From the NCBI GenBank assembly GCA_965237445.1, contig OZ250142.1, positions 1,798,001 through 1,862,000 on the forward strand: a DNA stretch of 64,000 bases, in the 5' to 3' direction. A model generated the notes under the pieces. It saw nothing but the letters and a program-made list of their open reading frames with translations, ran no database searches and was not told the DNA's origin. The position numbers and the translations under genes are program-made. This stretch comes from G963668185 sp965237445 (lineage in GTDB: Bacteria > Chloroflexota > Dehalococcoidia > Lucifugimonadales > G963668185). Positions 8,053 through 16,927 of the stretch are shown piece after piece. Each line of letters starts with the position of its first letter. The stretch's first letter is position 1.

Positions 8053-9990
8053 CTACACCCTGTCGGCGAGCCATTTGACTGTGCGGTGGGCGATGTCGCG
8101 CATGTGCTCGCGCTCGCGCCAGCCGTGCGGCTCGCGGGGGTAGACACATAGCGAGACCTCGATGCCCTTGTCCTTGAGGGCGCGGTGGAACTGGCGCGCC
8201 TGGTCGACGGGGCATACGTGATCAACCTCGCCGTGCAGGACGAGCGTGGGCGTGGTGACGTTGTCGATGTGTACCAGCGGGGCGAATGTGCGGTACTTGC
8301 CGTCCGGGTCGTACTGGTCCTCGTGGGCGTAGTAGATCGTGTTCCAGTTCTCAATCTCGGTGACGCCATGGAAGCTGCGCCACTCGCTGATGCCCATGCC
8401 GGCGACGGCAGCCCTGAAGCGGCCGGTCTGTGTTACGGCCCACATGGTCATGTATCCGCCGTAGCTGTTGCCGGTGACGCCGAGGCGGTCCGGGTCGGCG
8501 ATGCCCTGCTCGACGCAGTAGTCGACGCCGAGCATGATGTCTTCCCAGTCCTTGCCGCCCTGGTCTCCGAGATTGCTCTCGGTGAAGTCGAGGCCCCAGC
8601 CATTGCTGCCGCGCGGGTTTGGCTTGAGGACGGCGTAACCGATGGCGGCCAGCGCTTCGGCGTGGTTGTAGGGCGAGGCGGGCGCGTACGAGTTCTGGTG
8701 CGCGCCGGATGGTCCGCCGTGGATGTCGAGGACCATGGGCAGCGGCCTGTCCGAGGGGGCGTTGCGCGGCCTGGTGAGGAAGGCCTGCATCTCCCAGCCG
8801 TCGGCGCCCTCGTAGAAGATCTCCTCAGTGATGCCGATATCCAGTTCGGAGGCGTGCGGGTTCATGTTCGTCAGGCGTTTCATGGCGTAGCCGCCGTCCT
8901 GGGGAGTGGCGAGCCAGACGTCGCGGGGGTTGTCGGAGTCCTCTTTGACGACGGCGATGCGGCCGGCGCCGTCGACGGTGAGTGCGGGGTAGCTGGCCTC
9001 GCCGAACGTGCAGGGCTCGGACCACACGGTCTCGTGGCCGCTGGAGTCGAGGTCCACTCGCACGAGGCCGTACTGGCTGCCTAGCGAGCCGGACAGCAGA
9101 AGCTCGCGGCCGCCTTCCGCCCACCTGATCCAGCCGTAGGTGGCGCGATGGCTCTCGGTGATCTCGCGGTGCCCGCCGCCGCCGGACGGGACGACGAAGA
9201 CGCCGCCGCGCTGAGCGTACTTGTCGCTCCAGTGGGACGAGGTGAAGGCGATGTGGCTGTCGTCCGGCGACCATGAAGGTGCTGAGACAGCGCGCTCTTC
9301 GTCGTAGAGCGTCGTCGCGGGGCCACCGGGCTCGAAGACTGCGAGGCGGCACAGGTACCAGTCCGATTCGAAGGGCAGATCTGTGACCGACGCGGCGAAT
9401 CGCGAGCCGTCGTTCGACCACGCGAACTCCCAGACCTGCAGGCCGGACGGCGAGATGCACTCGACTTCGCCGGTGGCGGCGTCGATGGTGTACAAGCGTG
9501 TGTAGGAGGGCGACTGCTCGAACTCGACCGGGTCCTGGCCGCGGAGGCCACGGCGCTTATCGCCCTCAGCGATAGGGTCGTCGGCCATGAACGCGATCTT
9601 CGAGCCGTCCGGAGACCATGCCATGGGGTTGACGCCGCGCGCGCCGCCGAAGACCCCGCCGCGCATGCCGGTAAGGCGGACCGCCTCGCCGAAGCGCCGT
9701 GGCATGAGGTAGAGCTGGGGCTGGCCGTCGTGCTCACGGTCGGAGATGAGGGCGAGGGTGTGGCCGTCGGGCGACCAGCGTGGGGCGTACGAGGTTGCGC
9801 CATCGGCGGTGAGCCGCCGCGGGGAGCCGCCGTCCGTTGGGACGAGCCAGACGGAAGACCTGGGCAGAGCGGTGTCATGGATGAGCGGCTCGGACACCGT
9901 GAAGGCGACGGACTCGCCATCGGGCGTGATCTGCGGGTCCGAGACGATCTTGAAATCGAGGAAGGATTCGGGAGTTGGTGTTCGGGTCAT
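8053..9990 (-). CDS. S9 family peptidase (acylaminoacyl-peptidase/prolyl oligopeptidase type), copy 1
   Basis: This serine peptidase cleaves short peptides that reach a catalytic chamber capped by a beta-propeller. The 645-residue protein has an N-terminal propeller with TolB-like WSPDG repeats (for example near 75, 130, 190 and 250) and a C-terminal alpha/beta-hydrolase domain. The catalytic triad is read as S509 in GNSYGGY, D590 in GEVDHVCP and H622 in REPHGW. There is no signal peptide, so it is probably cytosolic. An AAGGAGA precedes the ATG. A paralogue with the same architecture lies at 11748-13670 in the same orientation, with an EEP-fold gene between them. Confidence 0.95.
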   Translation of the reverse strand: MTRTPTPESFLDFKIVSDPQITPDGESVAFTVSEPLIHDTALPRSSVWLVPTDGGSPRRLTADGATSYAPRWSPDGHTLALISDREHDGQPQLYLMPRRFGEAVRLTGMRGGVFGGARGVNPMAWSPDGSKIAFMADDPIAEGDKRRGLRGQDPVEFEQSPSYTRLYTIDAATGEVECISPSGLQVWEFAWSNDGSRFAASVTDLPFESDWYLCRLAVFEPGGPATTLYDEERAVSAPSWSPDDSHIAFTSSHWSDKYAQRGGVFVVPSGGGGHREITESHRATYGWIRWAEGGRELLLSGSLGSQYGLVRVDLDSSGHETVWSEPCTFGEASYPALTVDGAGRIAVVKEDSDNPRDVWLATPQDGGYAMKRLTNMNPHASELDIGITEEIFYEGADGWEMQAFLTRPRNAPSDRPLPMVLDIHGGPSGAHQNSYAPASPYNHAEALAAIGYAVLKPNPRGSNGWGLDFTESNLGDQGGKDWEDIMLGVDYCVEQGIADPDRLGVTGNSYGGYMTMWAVTQTGRFRAAVAGMGISEWRSFHGVTEIENWNTIYYAHEDQYDPDGKYRTFAPLVHIDNVTTPTLVLHGEVDHVCPVDQARQFHRALKDKGIEVSLCVYPREPHGWREREHMRDIAHRTVKWLADRV

Positions 9991-10050
9991 TGGGGGTCTC
10001 CTTGATTTGGGAGGTGCGAGTAGTTGGGCGTATGCCTCATCATCCTAATC

Positions 10051-10069
10051 CTTCGCCTACGCTCAGGAC
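10051..10069. repeat. Short dispersed repeat CTTCGCCTACGCTCAGGAC
   Basis: This is one copy of a roughly 19-base motif, CTTCG(G/C)C..CGCTCAGG(A/G)C, also found at 6063-6080 (diverged), 10908-10926 and 21608-21626. It falls only in spacers. Similar short repeats are common between genes of many draft bacterial genomes. Confidence 0.6.
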
Positions 10070-10081
10070 GTTGAAAAGCAT

Positions 10082-10801
10082 TCACAGAATTGAAAGATTG
10101 GCGAAGACTCCGAAATGGTCCGATAGTTTGCGCTTCCCGTGAATGTTGCTGATCACACCCATGGATTCTGCCGTTAAGTCCTGACTCAACGCAATGTGAT
10201 CGATGGTCCGTCGTCCTCGGAAGTCCAGTCCTGAGGTCACGATAGTCATGTGGGGAGGCAGGGCGTTACCCAGCGCTCGTTGAAGCTTGATAGGAGTTCT
10301 GCTGCCCTGCCCAATTCGCTGATTGAAGTCGCCTATCATGACCACTCGAATTGCGTCCATTCGATTGAGCGCTTCGGAGAAGCCGGAAAGGTAATTCGCA
10401 TGGTCTTCCCACCGCTTCTTGCGGTCCACTCCACGTCTGGCCTCGGTGCGTGATCCGGACCAGGGGATGCAGACGCCTACGACCTTGATTTCGCCGACCG
10501 ATGTCTGTGTGTATGCGGACACGAACCGGCCGGGGGGCAACGATTCACACCCAAGGTCGACGACCTGCTCCCAGGGGTTTCTCGACCAGAGGAGGACTTT
10601 CCTGCGGCCCTTCTTGATCGGGTATCCATAGTCTGCCTGTGAAGAGATTGTGTGCCCTTCCTGGGACAATAGGTCCTTGTGAGCCTCGGTGAGGCAGACT
10701 ATCTCCGGCTCGTGGTTACGAATGCGGCGCAGGATCTCGTCGCGGCGTGGGGACCCTGGCGTGGCCCACTCGACGTTCCAGTTGACCAGCCTCAGTGACA
10801 A
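10082..10801 (-). CDS. Endonuclease/exonuclease/phosphatase (EEP) family protein
   Basis: This is a DNase I-like EEP-fold hydrolase; relatives cleave nucleic acids or phosphoesters with a divalent metal. The start is placed at the TTG at 10801, because AAAGGAGAT lies 6 bases upstream of it and the fold begins directly with RLVNWNVEW. A longer frame to an ATG at 10900 would run into a spacer repeat. The 239-residue product has the ordered motifs NWN (metal site), CLTEAH, GDFNQR, a TIDHIALS stretch and the terminal SDHFGVF. The position between two S9 peptidases does not indicate a substrate. Confidence 0.85.
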   Translation of the reverse strand: MSLRLVNWNVEWATPGSPRRDEILRRIRNHEPEIVCLTEAHKDLLSQEGHTISSQADYGYPIKKGRRKVLLWSRNPWEQVVDLGCESLPPGRFVSAYTQTSVGEIKVVGVCIPWSGSRTEARRGVDRKKRWEDHANYLSGFSEALNRMDAIRVVMIGDFNQRIGQGSRTPIKLQRALGNALPPHMTIVTSGLDFRGRRTIDHIALSQDLTAESMGVISNIHGKRKLSDHFGVFANLSIL

Positions 10802-10927
10802 GGCTTGATCTCCTTTACACAAGTTGGGGGCGGCCGGTGGAGTTGCATCAGCGTACTTCTGCCAGTGAGTATGGGTATGTTGGAAGACTGCGTTCCTCAT
10901 CCTAGTCCTTCGGCTACGCTCAGGACA

Positions 10928-11640
10928 GGGCCCTTGCCCAATGGACTGAGGAGGGGATCGGATACTGGAAACGACGGCCTCCAGTGCGTTCCTCGCACTT
11001 AGGATGCCGGTTTGGGCCGGTGTAATACGAGCTGGGCGAGATGAGTCTTCGAGTCTGGGGGACGATCCCCTGACAACGATCTTAGATTTCTCGGCTGCGC
11101 TCGAAATGACAGTTTATGGGGCTTACGAGTTCGGCTTTGGTGGCGCGGATGGTCCCATAGAGGCCCTTGCCCAATGTGCTAGGGAAGGGATCGGATACTG
11201 GAAACGACGGCCTCCAGTGCGTTCCTCGCACTTAGGATTCCGGTTTGGGCCGGTGTAATACGAGTAGGGCGAGATGAGTCTTCGAGTCTGAGGGACGATC
11301 CCCTGACAACGCTCTTAGATTTCTCGGCTGCGCTCGAAATGACAGTTTATGGGGCTTATGAGTTCGGCTTTGGAGGCGCGGATGGTCCCGTCGCGGCCTT
11401 TTGGCATCAGACTGGGGAAGGGATCGGACACAGGAGACGACGGCCTCTAGTGCGTTCCTTGCACTTAGGATTCCGGTTTGGGCCGGTGTAATACGAGTAG
11501 GGCGAGATGAGTCTTCGAGTCTGAGGGACGATCCCCTGACAATGATCTTAGATTTCTCGGCTGCGCTCGAAATGACAGTTTATGGGGCTTATGAGTTCGG
11601 CTTTGGTGGCGCGGATGGTCCCGTCGCGGCCCTAGGGCCG
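10928..11640. repeat. Three tandem copies of a 233-bp unit
   Basis: The spacer between the EEP gene and the second S9 peptidase is built from about three head-to-tail units with an exact 233-base period; the landmark (C)CAGTGCGTTCCT occurs at 10981, 11214 and 11447. Copies 2 and 3 are nearly identical and copy 1 is slightly diverged. Each unit contains a TTAGATTTCTCGGCTGCGCT element and a CGAGATGAGTCTTCGAGTCT stretch. Two apparent ORFs (11004-11258 and 11401-11973) repeat the same peptide and derive from the repeat, not from genes. No gene was seen in 10901-11747. Confidence 0.85.
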
Positions 11641-11747
11641 CGCTCAGGACATGTCCTTCTGCTGCATAGGTCAGTTCGGAGCCGGAGGGCGTGGGTGTGC
11701 ATGGCGATGCCCTGTGCTTTCAATATGCCGACCCGCTTGCGTGCGAG

Positions 11748-13670
11748 TTACGGTTTCAGGTGCTCGGTCATCCAGGCTATGGTGCGGTTCCAGGCGTCGA
11801 TTATGTGGTTGCGCTCCTTGTGGCCGTGGGGCTCGCGAGGGTGGACGACTAACTCGGTCTTGACGCCGTGGTCCTTAAGGGCGCGGTGGAACATTCGGGC
11901 CTGCTCGATGGGGCACAGCACGTCTTCGCCGCCGTGGATGATCAGCGTGGGCGTGCTCACGTTCTTGACGTGAGTGATGGGGGAGAACTCGGCCTCGAGG
12001 CCGTCTGGGTCCCAGCCGTCGATATGGCCGTAAAAGAAGCGCGGCCACGCGGGAATTTCGCTGATGCCCCGGAGGCTGCGCCAGTCGCAGACGCCGTCGT
12101 ACATGACGGCGGCCTTGAACCGGTCGGTCTGCGTGACGCCCCAGGCGGTGATGTAGCCGCCGAAGCTGCCGCCGGTGAGGCCGAGGCGGTTCGGGTCGGC
12201 GATGCCCTGCTCGACGCAGTAGTCGACGCCGCGCAATATATCCTGCCAGTCCATGCCGCCCTGGTCGCCGACGTTGCTTTCGGCGAACTCCAGGCCCCAT
12301 CCGACACTGCCGCGCGGGTTGGGTAGCAGCACGGCGAAGCCGGCGGCGGCGAATAGCTGGGCGTGGCTGTTGTTGGAGGCGGCGTGGTACACGTTGGCGG
12401 TTTGGCTGGTGGGGCCGCCGTGCACGATGCACACGAGTGGCAGCGGGGCGTCTCCCTCGTGACCGGGCGGGCGGAGCAGGAACCCCTGGATTTCGAGGCC
12501 GTCCGTGCCCTTCCAGTGGAGTTCCTCCGTGTGGCCAAGGACGATGTCATCGGAACCGGGGTTCATGGTGGTGAGTCGCTCGAGGCTGTACGCGCCGTCC
12601 GCGGGCCGCGCCCGGTACACGTCACGCGGGTTGGCGGCGTCCTCGAGAACCATGGCGAGGTTGCCGTGGTCGTCACTGCTGAACGAGGGGTAGTTGCCTT
12701 CGGCCAGCGCCATGTCGCCGTACCAGAGCGACTGCCGCTCGCCTGAGCCCAAGTCGATGGAGGCGACGCAGCTTCCCGCTCGCTCGGAGCCTGCTACCAG
12801 GATGCGTCCGCCGTCAGGAGTCCACTCGATCCAACTGTAGCCGGCGACGTGGCCCTCCGAGACGTCGCGCGCGGGTGCGCCGCCGTCAGCGGGCACGACC
12901 CAGACGTCGCCGCGGACCGAGTACCTGTCGCTCCAGACGGACGACGTGAAAGCTATGTGACGGCCGTCCGGAGACCAGGTGGGCTTGGAGGCCGGCCGCT
13001 TGGTGTCGTAGAGGGTGCGGGTCTCACCGCCGCCGATGGCGAAGCGGACGAGGCGGTTGTCGTACCAGCTATCGTGGAACGGGTCGTCCGACACGGTAGC
13101 GGCGAATTGCTCGCCGTCTGGCGACCAAGCGAAGTCCCAGACCTGCAGGCCGTTCGGCGACACGGCGATAGTAGCGCGGGAGCCGATGTCGATGACATAC
13201 AGGCGCATCCAGCCATCGAGTCTTTCGAACTCGATGGGGTCGCCGTCGACGTGGTCGCACTTCATGAAGGCGAGGCGCGAGCCGTCTGGCGACCACTCGA
13301 TGGTGGGGAGGCCGCCGTGCAGCATCATCGCGCCGGGGCCGTCCGTGAGCCGCTCCGGTTCGCCGCCGCCGGCGGGCATCAGGTAGACCTGCATCTGGCC
13401 GTCGTCATCGCGATCCGAGAGGAATGCAAGGTGGCGGCCGTCAGGCGACCATCTCGGTTTGAGGTCGGTCCGCGTGCCAGCGGTCAGCCGCCGAGTCGCG
13501 CCGCCCTCGGTGTCCACGATCCAGATGTTCGACTTGGGGTTGACGGTGTCCGTGACGTGGTTGTTTGACAGGACGAACGCGACCCTGGACCCGTCAGGGC
13601 TGATTTGGGCGTCCGAGACCTTCTTGAAGTCGAGTTGAACGTCAGGCGTGAGGGGCGTGGATGGGGGCAA
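11748..13670 (-). CDS. S9 family peptidase (acylaminoacyl-peptidase/prolyl oligopeptidase type), copy 2
   Basis: This is a paralogue of the peptidase at 8053-9990 with the same two-domain architecture: TolB-like WSPDG propeller repeats through the first ~380 residues, then an alpha/beta-hydrolase domain. The triad is S502 in GGSFGGY, D583 in GGEDVLCP and H615 in REPHGH. The 640-residue product starts at a TTG at 13670 preceded by AAAGGAGG, a strong ribosome binding site that decides the start. No signal peptide is seen. Having two related peptidases within 6 kb suggests local duplication followed by divergence, probably with different peptide preferences. Confidence 0.95.
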   Translation of the reverse strand: MPPSTPLTPDVQLDFKKVSDAQISPDGSRVAFVLSNNHVTDTVNPKSNIWIVDTEGGATRRLTAGTRTDLKPRWSPDGRHLAFLSDRDDDGQMQVYLMPAGGGEPERLTDGPGAMMLHGGLPTIEWSPDGSRLAFMKCDHVDGDPIEFERLDGWMRLYVIDIGSRATIAVSPNGLQVWDFAWSPDGEQFAATVSDDPFHDSWYDNRLVRFAIGGGETRTLYDTKRPASKPTWSPDGRHIAFTSSVWSDRYSVRGDVWVVPADGGAPARDVSEGHVAGYSWIEWTPDGGRILVAGSERAGSCVASIDLGSGERQSLWYGDMALAEGNYPSFSSDDHGNLAMVLEDAANPRDVYRARPADGAYSLERLTTMNPGSDDIVLGHTEELHWKGTDGLEIQGFLLRPPGHEGDAPLPLVCIVHGGPTSQTANVYHAASNNSHAQLFAAAGFAVLLPNPRGSVGWGLEFAESNVGDQGGMDWQDILRGVDYCVEQGIADPNRLGLTGGSFGGYITAWGVTQTDRFKAAVMYDGVCDWRSLRGISEIPAWPRFFYGHIDGWDPDGLEAEFSPITHVKNVSTPTLIIHGGEDVLCPIEQARMFHRALKDHGVKTELVVHPREPHGHKERNHIIDAWNRTIAWMTEHLKP

Positions 13671-13736
13671 ACTCTACCTCCTTTGTGCCGCTGGAATCGG
13701 GCGCAAGGATAGCACGGCGTGACCGTGCCGGAAGGC

Positions 13737-14768
13737 CTACAGGATGAGCATCGCGTCTCCGAACGAGTAGAAGCGGTAGCGTAGTTCGACGGCCTCGTGA
13801 TAGGCGCGCAGGATGAGGTCGCGACCGCCGAAGGCACAGGTGAGCATGAGCAGCGTCGAGCGCGGCAGATGGAAGTTTGTGACGAGGGCATCCACGGCGC
13901 GGAAGCGATGGCCGGGCGTGATGAACAGGTCGGCCCAGCCGGAGCCGGTCTCCACGGTACGGGAGGCGTCGACGCAGCGGTCGCAGGCGTGTTCCAGCAG
14001 GCGGACGGCGGTGGTGCCGGCGACGACGATGCGGCGGCCATCTCGCCTGGCCACGTTGACGGCTTCGGCCGATTCTGTAGACAGATCGTAGTACTCCGAG
14101 TGGAGGTCGTGGCTTTCGATGTCCTCGTTCTGGACCGGCCTGAAGGAGCCCCAGCCGACGTGGAGAGTGACGAACGCCACTTCGACGCCAGATTTGCGGA
14201 TGCGATCAAGCAGGGCAGGGGTGAAGTGCAGGCCGGCGGTTGGCGCTGCGACGCTACCCCTGTGGCGAGCGTACACGGTCTGGTACCTGTCGGGATCGTC
14301 GAGCGGTTCGTGTACGTAGGGCGGCAGCGGCGTGACGCCCAGAGTGTCGACGTGCTCCTCGCCTTCGAGCTCGACGATGCGGGAGCCATCCGGTTCGACC
14401 TCTACGACCGTGCCCCGGATGCTCGCGGCCTCCGACGATACTTCGAAGCGCGCGCCCTCGCGCATGCGGCGGCCCGGCCGGACGAGGGCACGCCACGCGC
14501 CGGACGGCTGCGGGTTGAGCAGGAGGACCTCAACGGCGCCGCCTGACGGCGTTCGGTGGCCGAGGAGGCGAGCGGGGAAGACGCGGCTGTCGTTCAGTAC
14601 CAGTAGGTCAGTTGGGTCAAGGTACTCGGGCAGGTCGTAGAAGCGGCGATGGTGGATCGAGCCGTCCGAGCGGGCAACGACCAGGAGCCGGGAGTGGTCG
14701 CGGACCGAGGCCGGCCGCTGCGCGATCAGTTCCTGGGGGAGTTCGTAGTTGAAGTCAGAGGTACGCAA
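13737..14768 (-). CDS. queA: S-adenosylmethionine:tRNA ribosyltransferase-isomerase
   Basis: QueA transfers and isomerises the ribosyl group of SAM to preQ1 in tRNA, forming epoxyqueuosine. The 343-residue protein matches the family length and has the family-typical opening DFNYELPQELIAQRP, the DHSRLLV stretch, LVLNDSRVFPARL near residue 55, HYAR-type region YQTVYARHRGSVAAPTAGLH, and the closing TNFHLPRSTLLMLTCAF. The start is a TTG at 14768 with TAGGA five bases upstream. No other queuosine gene is visible in the window. The adjacent nucleotidyltransferase is divergent. Confidence 0.96.
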   Translation of the reverse strand: MRTSDFNYELPQELIAQRPASVRDHSRLLVVARSDGSIHHRRFYDLPEYLDPTDLLVLNDSRVFPARLLGHRTPSGGAVEVLLLNPQPSGAWRALVRPGRRMREGARFEVSSEAASIRGTVVEVEPDGSRIVELEGEEHVDTLGVTPLPPYVHEPLDDPDRYQTVYARHRGSVAAPTAGLHFTPALLDRIRKSGVEVAFVTLHVGWGSFRPVQNEDIESHDLHSEYYDLSTESAEAVNVARRDGRRIVVAGTTAVRLLEHACDRCVDASRTVETGSGWADLFITPGHRFRAVDALVTNFHLPRSTLLMLTCAFGGRDLILRAYHEAVELRYRFYSFGDAMLIL

Positions 14769-14848
14769 GCGGTCCTACGATTGGTTGGAGTTGCGCGCGG
14801 GCTGGCACAATCCTAACCTTCCCAAGCAGACAAGGGTAGGGGAAGGCC

Positions 14849-15607
14849 ATGGAACCCGTCCGTCTTTCGGATTTGGGGCACGAAGCGCGCTCAGCATTCG
14901 TGAAGCTGCGCGGTGAGCTGGCGAGCCTGCTCGGCAACGACCTGGTTGCGCTGTGGGCGTACGGCGCGGCGGTGTCTCCTGAGCCGCCAGTGCGGTTGGG
15001 CGACCTGGACACGCACGGCATACTGGCGCGTCCTCCTGCGCCGGAGACGACTGCCGAGATCGATGATATCCGGCGGCGCATCGATGACGAGCATAGAGTG
15101 GAACTGGACTCCTGGTACATTCTGCTGCGCGACGCTCAGGAGGCTGCGCCTCCCGCGCACCTGCTGAACTCGCAACTGGTGGACGCGTCGTGGGCGCTGC
15201 ATCGCAGCCACTGGCTCGCCGGGCGGTTCGTGCTGCTGCACGGCGCCCTACCGCAGGACATTGTCCAGCAGCCCACGTGGGCGGAGGTGGAGGCGGCGCT
15301 GAGTCATGAGCTTGGGGACCTTGAGAGAGGCTTGCCCGTAGATAGTAGCCAGCCCTTTGCGTCGTACGCGGTGCTGAATTGCTGCCGCGTCGCGTACACG
15401 CTGGAGTCGCGTGTTGCCGCGGTGTCGAAGAGGGAGTCGGCGAGATGGGCGCTTACCGCACTCCCGACGCGATGGCACGAGGCGATACTGGCGGCGGCGC
15501 GATGGTACGACCGCGAGGAGCGGCCGGGCGACGAGCACACGTTGCGGGACGGGTGCCGCCCACTTGCGGAGTACGTGCGGGCGATGTTTCCAGAAACCGG
15601 GGAGTAG
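14849..15607 (+). CDS. AadA-like nucleotidyltransferase with DUF4111-type C-terminal domain
   Basis: This 252-residue protein resembles aminoglycoside adenylyltransferases of the AadA/ANT(9) group. It has an N-terminal nucleotidyltransferase core with YGAAV (38-42) in place of the usual GS motif and an acidic pair D52/D54 in GDLDTHG. The helical C-terminal domain is of DUF4111 type, with YAVLNCCRVAYTLE and WALTALPTRWHEAI. A GGGGAAGG precedes the ATG. The family transfers AMP to a hydroxyl of a small molecule. Whether the target here is an aminoglycoside is unproven, and the GS-to-GA change is unusual. The neighbours are housekeeping genes, not a resistance island. Confidence 0.8.
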   Translation: MEPVRLSDLGHEARSAFVKLRGELASLLGNDLVALWAYGAAVSPEPPVRLGDLDTHGILARPPAPETTAEIDDIRRRIDDEHRVELDSWYILLRDAQEAAPPAHLLNSQLVDASWALHRSHWLAGRFVLLHGALPQDIVQQPTWAEVEAALSHELGDLERGLPVDSSQPFASYAVLNCCRVAYTLESRVAAVSKRESARWALTALPTRWHEAILAAARWYDREERPGDEHTLRDGCRPLAEYVRAMFPETGE

Positions 15608-15618
15608 CTACACGCCCG

Positions 15619-16518
15619 CTACGCGTCCAGGCTGGGATCGACGGAGAGCCGTGCGGCGTGCAGCGTATTGCTGAGCAACATGGCGATGGTCATTGGCCCC
15701 ACGCCGCCTGGGACGGGCGTGATGGCTCCGGCCTTCGCCGCGACCGACTCGAAGTGAACGTCGCCCGCGAGCCGGTAACCTCTGCGGCGGGACGCGTCGT
15801 CCACGCGATTGATGCCGACGTCGATGACGACAACGCCGTCGCTCACCATGTCACCGGTCACGAACTCAGGCACACCCACGGCGGCGACGAGGATGTCGGC
15901 CTGCCGCGTGACGGCCGCGATGTCCTTGGTGCGAGTGTGGCACACGGTGACCGTGGCGTTGGCGCCGCGCTGGCGCTGCGCGAGGAGCATGGCGACGGGC
16001 TTGCCGACGATGTTGCTGCGCCCGCAGACGACGACGTGGGCGCCCTCAGGATCGTGTCCCCAGCGCATGAGTAGCTGCTGCACTCCGGATGGAGTAGCCG
16101 GTATGAAACGGGGCCTGCCGGCCATCAACCTGCCCATCGAGAACGGGTGCAGCCCGTCGACATCTTTCATCGGGCTTATCGACTCGATAACGTTGTTTTC
16201 GCTGATGTGGCCGGGCAGTGGAAGCTGCACGAGGAGACCGTGGATAGCGGGGTCATTGTTGACCTTGGCGACCTGAGCGAGCAGGTCAGCCTGGGTTGCG
16301 TTCTCAGGCAGCTTTATGTCGCTGGCGGTCATGCCGGCCTCGGCAGCCGCGCGCTGCTTGTTGCGCACGTAGACGGCAGAGGCGGGGTCCTCGCCGACAA
16401 GGATGACGGTAAGTCCGGGCGTGACGCCGTGCTCCCGCTTCAGGTCCGCAACGCCGGCCGCAACCTCGCCGCGTATCTCCTTCGCTGTCTTTACGCCGTC
16501 GATTATCGTGGCAGCCAA
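15619..16518 (-). CDS. folD: Bifunctional methylenetetrahydrofolate dehydrogenase/methenyltetrahydrofolate cyclohydrolase
   Basis: FolD interconverts 5,10-methylene-, 5,10-methenyl- and 10-formyl-tetrahydrofolate for one-carbon metabolism. The 299-residue protein has the catalytic YVRNK pair (Y50, K54), VQLPLPGHI near 97-105, KDVDGLHP near 118-125, the Rossmann stretch VVVCGRSNIVGKP and the closing PVPGGVGPMT. The start is a TTG at 16518 with GGAGGT eight bases upstream. A TATAAT on the minus strand at about 16549-16554 is a likely -10 box. It lies inside a sequence duplicated at 17272-17303 on the far side of the parDE module. Confidence 0.96.
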   Translation of the reverse strand: MAATIIDGVKTAKEIRGEVAAGVADLKREHGVTPGLTVILVGEDPASAVYVRNKQRAAAEAGMTASDIKLPENATQADLLAQVAKVNNDPAIHGLLVQLPLPGHISENNVIESISPMKDVDGLHPFSMGRLMAGRPRFIPATPSGVQQLLMRWGHDPEGAHVVVCGRSNIVGKPVAMLLAQRQRGANATVTVCHTRTKDIAAVTRQADILVAAVGVPEFVTGDMVSDGVVVIDVGINRVDDASRRRGYRLAGDVHFESVAAKAGAITPVPGGVGPMTIAMLLSNTLHAARLSVDPSLDA

Positions 16519-16547
16519 GTTGATCTACCTCCAGGGTGGCTTACGCT

Positions 16548-16579
16548 GATTATATCGGCAGGCGCGCTTGGGGAGAAAC
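16548..16579. repeat. Direct repeat, copy 1 (next to folD promoter)
   Basis: This copy matches the one at 17272-17303 at about 27 of 32 positions, including an exact 17-mer GATTATATCGGCAGGCG. Read on the minus strand it contains TATAAT, the likely -10 box of folD. The two copies bracket the parDE-type toxin-antitoxin genes. Confidence 0.7.
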
Positions 16580-16629
16580 TCGAGGATGGCGGTCAATATG
16601 AATGCTTGATTCAGACTGAAGTGGGCCAG

Positions 16630-16927
16630 CTATTCGAACAGGCGCATCAAGTCTCGGCTGCCATGGGCTACATAAAGGACTTCAACGCCGTCAGTGGCAG
16701 GCCGATAGAAGATAACGTACCGGGTTCCGGGAACCGCAAAGCTGCGGAAATTCGGGCCGAACTCGGGTCGGGCAACCCCCAATAAGTGGACTCTCAGCAA
16801 GCCTACCGCACTGGTCTTCCAGCAAGTTGATAAAGCGTAAGGCGGCAGAGGGACTGTCCTGGGCGATGTAGTCGTGAATGAGTCTAAGGTTGGCGCGGGC
16901 CTCCGTCGTAAAGACACATCGGCTCAT
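16630..16927 (-). CDS. parE: ParE/RelE-type toxin, interrupted by an apparent +1 frameshift
   Basis: This is the toxin of a type II toxin-antitoxin pair; ParE/RelE-fold toxins act on gyrase or on translating mRNA. Reading from the ATG at 16927, the first frame gives TTEARANLRLIHDYIAQDSP and a helical N-terminal half. The second frame, to the stop at 16630, gives FRSFAVPGTRYVIFYR and VEVLYVAHGSRDLMRLF, the classic C-terminal half. The frames join if the run of five C's at 16776-16780 (five G's on the coding strand) is shortened by one, restoring about 98 residues with a PLIG-VARPEF junction. Either the gene is broken or this is a homopolymer sequencing error. Its start overlaps the antitoxin stop by 4 bases. 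Confidence 0.8.

Noticed and set aside
8185..9084. 299-codon plus-strand frame opposite the first S9 peptidase
   Set aside because: Same antisense shadow effect; valine/glycine-rich composition without any motif, against an intact enzyme on the other strand.
11004..11973. Two plus-strand frames that encode the same peptide twice
   Set aside because: They derive from the 233-bp tandem repeat and stop arbitrarily.
12849..13568. 239-codon plus-strand frame opposite the second S9 peptidase
   Set aside because: High-GC coding sequence leaves open antisense frames; this one has no family features, while the minus strand has a full peptidase with its catalytic triad.
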